64,000 bases of DNA, from assembly GCA_016271365.2 (NCBI GenBank), contig CM057454.1, positions 699,189,501 through 699,253,500 of the forward strand, written 5' to 3'. The notes under the pieces are model-generated. The model saw only the letters and a program-made list of their open reading frames with translations, searched no databases and was not told the origin of the DNA. Below are positions 58,319 through 64,000 of the stretch, piece after piece. The position numbers and the translations under genes were made by a program. This DNA comes from Neoceratodus forsteri. Taxonomy: Eukaryota > Chordata > Ceratodontiformes > Ceratodontidae. Numbering within the stretch: the stretch's first letter is position 1; every line of letters begins with the position of its first letter.

Positions 58319-60001
58319 TCTAACCAAGTTACATCCCATAGTTTTGGCGGTATGCCTGGATCTTTTAAGGTATCCAATAGTTTTGGAATATACTTGGATC
58401 TACTCCTTTAAATTCTACCTGTTTTAATTCTGTTCCTTGCTGTATTGCATTATACAGTATTTTATTTGTGGTGGAAGCTAGTATTGTTAACTGTAATCTC
58501 CACATTTTCAATTTCCCCAGGGCTGGCCTAAAAAATACACATTTAGTCTTGACTTGGGCATTCAATATTCCCTGTTCTTTCCATTTTTTGGTATATAGGC
58601 CTTAACCAGTGTTCAGCAAATGGAACCCATACTGCTGTTTGAGGTTTAAATAAATCTAATAAATTATGTCGAAAAAAGTAGTAAAGAAAAATACTATAAG
58701 ATTCAGTAGATTCATCCACCTTTATCTATTGGAAGATACAAGACTTCTCTCTTAACTGGATTCAGCCGACTACCCTAGATAGTCTGGAATACCAGACCTA
58801 AAAGGTATGTTTCTAACATCCTAGGTAGTGGGTAGACTGAACTAATAAATAAAAAGGTTGGTATGAGATAGGTTTTAACCACCATCACTTTCTTTTTTTT
58901 TTTGTTTGGTTCCAAGACTTCCAAATAGCTACTTTAGTAGAAGCCTCTTCTAACTTAATGTTCCAGTTTAACATACTATTATCTTCTTCCCCAAACCAAA
59001 CCCCTAAGTATTTGAATTGGTTATGTGAAAGTTCAATATCTTGCCAGGACTTTTTATCCTGTGAAGACCTTCCCAAGGGGTAAATTACACTTTTTATTTT
59101 ATTCAAACCTGCTCCTGTAGCTTGGAAAATGTTACCAATCAAATATAAGCTTCTCTGTCCTGATTGTTCATCCGCTACAGTTACACAGATATCATCAGCA
59201 TAAGTGGTGATACGTACCTCTTCTCCTCCTCCTTGCGGCCTTATGCCTCTAATATGTACGCCTTGCTGTGTTAGTCATAACATTGGGTCTAAACAGAACA
59301 TGTATAGTAACGGACTTAGTGGACATCCCTGACATACTCCCCTTGAGACATTAATGTATGTCCCTAAATGTCCATTTACCATGGAAATTGCATATGCATG
59401 ATTATACAGTAAGGTTATCCATTGTATAACATTCTCTGGAATACCATAAGCCTTAAGAACCTGAACTATAAATAAATGTGGAACCCTATCAAAGGCTTTC
59501 TTCTAGTCTAATGACATTATATATCCATGAAGTTGCTCCTCCTTACCCTGCTCTACTAAATCTCTTATTAACAGTAAATTGTGTTGAATAGATCTATTTT
59601 GTACCGTACATGTTTGGGCTGGTGTAATTAGGTATGATGTTAGGGGCAATAGCCTAAAATGTAGTATTTTCATTAGTAGTTTATAATCTGAATTTAGTAG
59701 ACTCAGTAATCTCCAGTTATCAAGAATGTTTTTATCACCTTTCTTATTAACCAATATTTGTACTGCTATACAGAAATGAAAATCTACTTGTAATGTTAAT
59801 AATACCCAGTTAAAGACCACTACTAAAATTTGTGCTGTCAACTCTTTAAATGTGAGACAGAATTCCGTCAGGAAGCCATCTATACCTGAGGCTGTATTTT
59901 TTTTAAGACACTCAATTGCTTATTCTATTTATGAAATCGAGATAGGCTCCCTGAGTGCTGCCAACAAGTGAGGAGGTACTGAGGGTATTTCAAGGGATGA
60001 T
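58319..60001 (-). pseudogene. Tx1-like LINE ORF2, reverse transcriptase part
   Basis: On the minus strand from 60001: IPSVPPHLLAAL, IECLKKNTASGIDGFLTEF (RT finger), KKGDKNILDNWRLLSLLNSD, ITPAQTCTVQNRSIQHNLLL, then a VPHLFIVQVLKAYGIPENV-type block near 59450, CQGCPLSPLL-like near 59330, and the catalytic TTYADDICVTVADEQSGQ at 59200, intact. Then TGAGLNKIKSVIYPLG and HNQFKYLGVWFGEED near 59000. This order and the wording are those of the Tx1 group. Multiple frame changes. Confidence 0.85.
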
Positions 60002-62834
60002 AGCAGGGGCGAATCCAGGAGTCCTCTAGATGGGGGAGCTCAAGTCAGTTAAAAAATAATAGGCCGGGCGTCTGGTGGGCTGCCTAGGCCCCCAGAAATT
60101 TTTTAACATGTTGGTGCACTCTGGTGCATTTTGGATGGTATTTCTAATGCAATTTCTACTCATTTCCTCCCTCCCCATGCCTTGTTAGTTGCACCCTAGC
60201 ACCATCCCCAGAGTCCCCACTGTCCACATGACAGTATGTTGCTCAAAATACCCTCCCACCCCCAAAATACCAAAAGACTGCAGCTGGGCAGCAGCACATC
60301 CAAAACACATAAAGATGAGAAAAGTTGAAAGAGACTTGGTCATAAAGACAAATTGCAGACAAATTAAATGACGATCCAAGTAAACAAGTTCACAAATGTC
60401 ACTCACTCAAACACATTGTGACATTACCATAAAGTCAACCCATCCCAGTTTGTCCTGCAGTGCAGATTAACATATCCCCAACCTTATCTCTGTAAAAAAA
60501 AAAAAATACAATAACGTAGAAATATGGGAACAAAGCCACTTTGCTATCTAGTTTCTGAAAATACAATTCCAAGTCTGCTTGCTATTTTTGCAAAACTTAT
60601 TTTATTCTATAGAACAATTTATTCCAAAGAAAATACATTTTTAAATAAATAAAATATTTTTTATTGTTTTAAAATGTCCTTTACTGGGATAACTCGATGG
60701 TATGAGGCATCTCATTTTTATGATAGGCCCAAAAATGTCAGTAAGCAGACAGAAAACAGTTTTTGAACAAATATACAAATACATTTTTTTATTAGCAACA
60801 GCACTTGCTTGGGTACATCACAACTTGCCCCCCCTCCCAATTCAACACATAGAACTACATAAACTAAATATTTAATTCTATCACTTTTTTTTTTCCAGTT
60901 TTGTAACTGCATGTGTCAAAAGAGCCAAATTCCAATCAAGGTCTTATGACTTCTGTTGACAGTTTTGCTCTCCAAGCATGTAGAAACTCCTGCACATGCC
61001 ATAATATACAGCAGAACACCTTCAAAGTCCCTATGTCTATTAATTCCCTTTGTACTCATTCACACTGTACAACCATGACTGAAAAGACAACACAGATTAG
61101 ACATACAGTACATGCTGAAGTTTTTACCTCAGTTCAAAGGTCTCATGTACCAGTTTCTGCCTCTCCTGGTTCATGATGTCATTGAGACCAGACCTGTCCC
61201 AGCATTAGTTTTGTACCATTCCTAGCATGGTACAGGAGGGCACTACTCTCCAATTCCCTCTCCTGCAAATCCACACCAAAATCAAATTGCCATATAAGAC
61301 AAAACTAGCAGTGACCTTAAAGGGGACAGGAAATTATTTTTAATTGACAGCTGTTTATTAAGTTCTTATTCGCAGAAATGACATGTATTCCCCTAAATTA
61401 TCCATATGTAACTGTACCTAAATAAAAAGTGATGCAAAAACTGTATTTTACATTGTTTTGTTTTTATGGGCAGCATTCTGTTACAGTTCTCTTCATGGAA
61501 CCCGTGATGTGGAGTTTTAACTATATCAGTTTGTGCACAGAATGCTTATTATGAGCTCTTGGCCTATCAGAACTATGCTTAGAATTCTATGCACAACCCG
61601 TGACATAGTTAAAACTCCAAAGTACTAGTTCCATGAAGAGAACTGTAACCAAATGTTGCCCATAAAAACAAAACAAGGCAAAATACAGTTTCACATCACA
61701 TTTTATTCAGCTACAGTCAAATATAGATAATTTATGGGAATACATATACATTCTGAGAATATCAACTTTATAAACTGCTGACAATTAGAAAGGATTTCCT
61801 GTCCTCTTTAAACAATTTTAATGTCATGGATTTAAGCTCACCATACTAGACATTTATAACAGTAGTACTACATTTATTACACACCCAGTTTGATGGAACA
61901 CTAATGTCCTGTCCAATCCCAACAGCAGCCCCCCTGCTAGTTTAACCAGCATCTTTTAATTAGTGCCATTGACTGCATTAAATTATTTGGCTTCACTACT
62001 GGAAATGAATCTGACTGAGCCTGGAGCAAGAACATAAGTAAGTACGGTGCTACTACCATATTCATTTCTGCAAGGACAGGAACATCATCACTGGACACTC
62101 ACACCCCAGATACTATGATTTGCAAACAAGTTAAACAACTTTACTTTTCTGGAGGTGTGAGTGAGAGAGAATAGAGAGGATTATCATGAGACACCAGTAA
62201 GGTTGCCACCTGTCAGTTTTTTTACCTGGCGATCAGGTTTTCAGGGTCCCTATCAGGAACTCCAGTTTTGCTCTGTGCTGGTCAGGTTTTTAAACCATTT
62301 TGAGTGCTCACATACTTTTGAAACATATTGTGTCATATCATTCATTGTTTCACCTACATGTCCAGGTTACAAACAAGTTCTATTGTCAATATAGTCCTTT
62401 GTTTGTGAAAGTAGTCAACCTGAGAGGTGTAATATATGGCCATTAACACCATTAACACTTACTTAACCTAATCTTTTCCACTGCAGCAAAGCTGCCACGA
62501 CCTTTTGTAACAATAACAGAGCCAGTTGTCTTCCACTTTCATTTGCTGGTAAACATTTTTATCTCTAAAAACATTTAGGCATTTTTAAATGTTTTAAGTT
62601 ATTTTTTTCCCTCAAGAAAAAAGCATGGGCCCCCAAGGTGCAGGGGCACAGTTTGCACCTAGCTAAGACCAGCTCTGCTAGAGGACAGATGAGACCTTTG
62701 TGACTCATGCAGCTTTCATGGAGGCATTAGTATATACTGATCAAGAATGTAGCACAGTGTGTTACTAATAGAGGAGCTCCATGATGGGGGAACTATAGCA
62801 CCCTTAGCACCCCCTCTAACTCACCTATGGATAG
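60002..62834. mobile_element. ~2.8-kb DNA-transposon-like insertion, no transposase
   Basis: It splits the Tx1-like ORF2 and the ORF reads on from one side to the other. The left end starts CAGGGGCGAATCCAGGAG and the right end, reverse-complemented, CATAGGTGAGTTAGAGGG; they are only loosely similar, but the left end looks like hAT termini. GATAG touches both ends, a possible 5-bp duplication. No transposase frame is visible. A T2-type MITE lies inside. Non-autonomous hAT-like is my best guess. Confidence 0.5.
61317..61811. mobile_element. T2/Kolobok-like MITE with ~245-bp inverted arms
   Basis: The outer ends are TTAAAGGGGACAGGAAAT and, reverse-complemented, TTAAAGAGGACAGGAAAT. TTAA flanks both ends as a target duplication and the left end matches the TTAAAGGRR motif of T2 elements of Xenopus. 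The arms stay recognisably complementary almost to the centre near 61565: ATGTATTCCC, AACTGTATTTT, TTGTTTTGTTTTTATGGGCA, TACAGTTCTCTTCATGGAAC, GGAGTTTTAACTAT. Confidence 0.85.
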
Positions 62835-64000
62835 AGTATCTTTTACACTTCCCTCTTTAATTAATGATGCAGTATACATGTTTTCCAAGTATTTTGACAC
62901 TGTTTTAGAATACTTGGGCTGTCCTGAACTACCAAACTAGTTTTGGTTGTGAAAGAGGTCATAAAACAAGCATTTATCCTTTGAGAACAGCTTTTAAAAG
63001 CATCCCTAAAGCCTGTTTTCCCAGGAGTGCATATTTTCTGTTCATGTAGCATGGCTACTGCTCTGTTATACTGTAAAGCAAGCATTTCGTTTTTTCAAAT
63101 TCAAGGCTTGTGTTGTTAAGGGCAGGTGGTAAAGGTTAATACTTGAATATATGTTGCTCAACTGCATATGTAACTTCAAATACTGTTTATATTGATCCTG
63201 ATTTTTTATTGTTGAGAACTTCTGAAAAAGTCTCCTTAATCCTGATTTCATGATTTCCCACCACAAACTCACGTTTCTTGTCAGCCCAGCTACTGACATT
63301 CAAGGTCTAAGGAATTCTGTAATCTGACCCTGTAGCTTCTTCTCTGATAGAGCTGCAGTATTTAATTTCCAATACCCCCTCCCATACGTTGGACCATTAA
63401 TGTTGCCTAAAGAGATCATTAAAATGTCACGGTCTGAAACCTCTAGTCTACTCAGCATTGCTTTTTCCACCCCAATATTAGATTTTGTAAAAATAAAGTT
63501 TATCCTGGTTGACAGAGTTCCTTGAAAATATGTATGCCCTCCTGTTTATGGACTGATCTATAAGTATCCAATAATTGGCTTTGGGATAGTATTGTAAGGA
63601 ATGAGTCTGTGTCACAATATAATTTAGTTGTTTTTGCACCTCTATCTCCTATATTGACTACACAATTAAAGTCCCCCCCAGATTACTAATTTTGTGGTCA
63701 TTAAATAAGGTTTAATTAAACCAAACAGTTCAGTCCGTCCTTTTTTGGTAAGGGGGCATAAACATTTATTAATCTCCACCCCACTTCTTCATAAGTAAAA
63801 TCCACCAGTAATGCTCTCCCTAATGAAACTTCTACCAGTCTGGAAATTCTAAATTTATCCCATTTGAACAGTATACCTACCCCTTCACAGGTATCCGTAC
63901 CAAAGGAAAAGAAGGATGGACCCCAACAACACAGTTGTTTTGCCGTTCTAACCAAAGAATTTGTGTTTAACCTTGTATCCTGTAAAAGACAAATATCACA
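62835..64000 (-). pseudogene. Tx1-like LINE ORF2, endonuclease and linker (runs off window)
   Basis: From the window edge on the minus strand: LLQDTRL-type start (partial), CCWGPSFFSFGTDTCEGVGI, RALLVDFTYEEVGWRLINVY, APLPKKDG, i.e. the apurinic endonuclease of Tx1-type ORF2, then broken frames to about 63300. The linker before the RT follows: NVSLWWEIMKSGLRRLFQKF and LALQYNRAVAMLHEQK near 63060. The ORF then stops at the DNA-transposon-like insertion and continues at 60.0 kb. Confidence 0.8.

Noticed and set aside
1..64000. CRISPR arrays, bacterial operons, riboswitches
   Set aside because: The window is clearly vertebrate nuclear repeat DNA; the tandem repeats seen are not of CRISPR type.

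Overview
This is a non-host, repeat-on-repeat window of a vertebrate nuclear genome. I see no convincing host protein-coding exon, rRNA or tRNA gene. Nearly everything that can be named is transposable-element DNA: CR1 and L2-group LINEs, an L1, a Tx1-like LINE, an A-rich LINE that resembles the Vingi/I superfamily, a Ty3/gypsy element, a Penelope-like element, several tRNA-derived SINEs (one resembling V-SINEs) and inverted-repeat DNA transposons. The mix of esterase-bearing CR1, 2A-bearing L2, L1/Tx1, a Penelope element, a V-SINE-like element and a T2/Kolobok-like MITE fits a large repeat-rich genome such as a lungfish or an amphibian (caecilian, salamander). That assignment is inference, not proof.

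Layout. Positions 1-1.75 kb hold nothing I can name. From 1.75 to 7.7 kb lies a decayed A-rich LINE on the plus strand, with an L2 3' tail (2.57 kb) and a SINE (3.58 kb) inserted, and another L2 tail at its 3' end. An L2-group fragment on the minus strand fills about 8.35-9.69 kb. From about 10.6 to 33.8 kb the minus strand carries pieces of one Ty3/gypsy pol in the order integrase (33.8-32.1), RT N-terminal part (25.95-25.5), RT catalytic part (20.64-20.1), RNase H (11.2-10.6). This is the integrase-before-RT order of Gmr1-like elements. The pieces are pushed apart by later insertions: a CR1 (11.2-20.1 kb) that itself contains a whole L2 (13.3-17.62 kb), a composite block with a minus-strand CR1 and non-coding repeats (20.64-25.5 kb), a block with an L1 ORF1 scrap, a second L2 and a satellite-like duplication (25.95-32.1 kb), and a short CR1 (32.48-33.08 kb).

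From 34.35 to about 41.0 kb there is a near-complete but broken L1 on the minus strand, followed by a third L2 on the minus strand (41.0-44.2 kb) with tandemly repeated DNA at its 5' side (44.75-46.3 kb). Then come a CR1 ORF1/endonuclease relic (46.3-47.5 kb), unassigned DNA, the C-terminal part of a Penelope-like element (50.54-51.49 kb) with a hammerhead-like motif downstream, another CR1 fragment (52.0-52.85 kb), and an L2-group LINE on the minus strand (52.84-56.56 kb) with a MITE and a SINE inserted; the SINE keeps perfect 11-bp target duplications. A V-SINE-like element sits at 56.56 kb. The window ends in a Tx1-like LINE on the minus strand (56.83 kb to the edge), split by a CR1 tail (57.4-58.3 kb) and a roughly 2.8-kb DNA-transposon-like insertion (60.0-62.8 kb), which carries a T2-type MITE.

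The most interesting points are three separate L2-type LINEs with a 2A-like NPGP motif just upstream of the endonuclease, two of them with tandem repeats at the 5' end; the exploded Gmr1-like gypsy element; and hammerhead-ribozyme-like folds, one next to the Penelope element. All the LINE reading frames except the CR1 ORF1 at 11.8 kb are interrupted, so these elements look like fossils.
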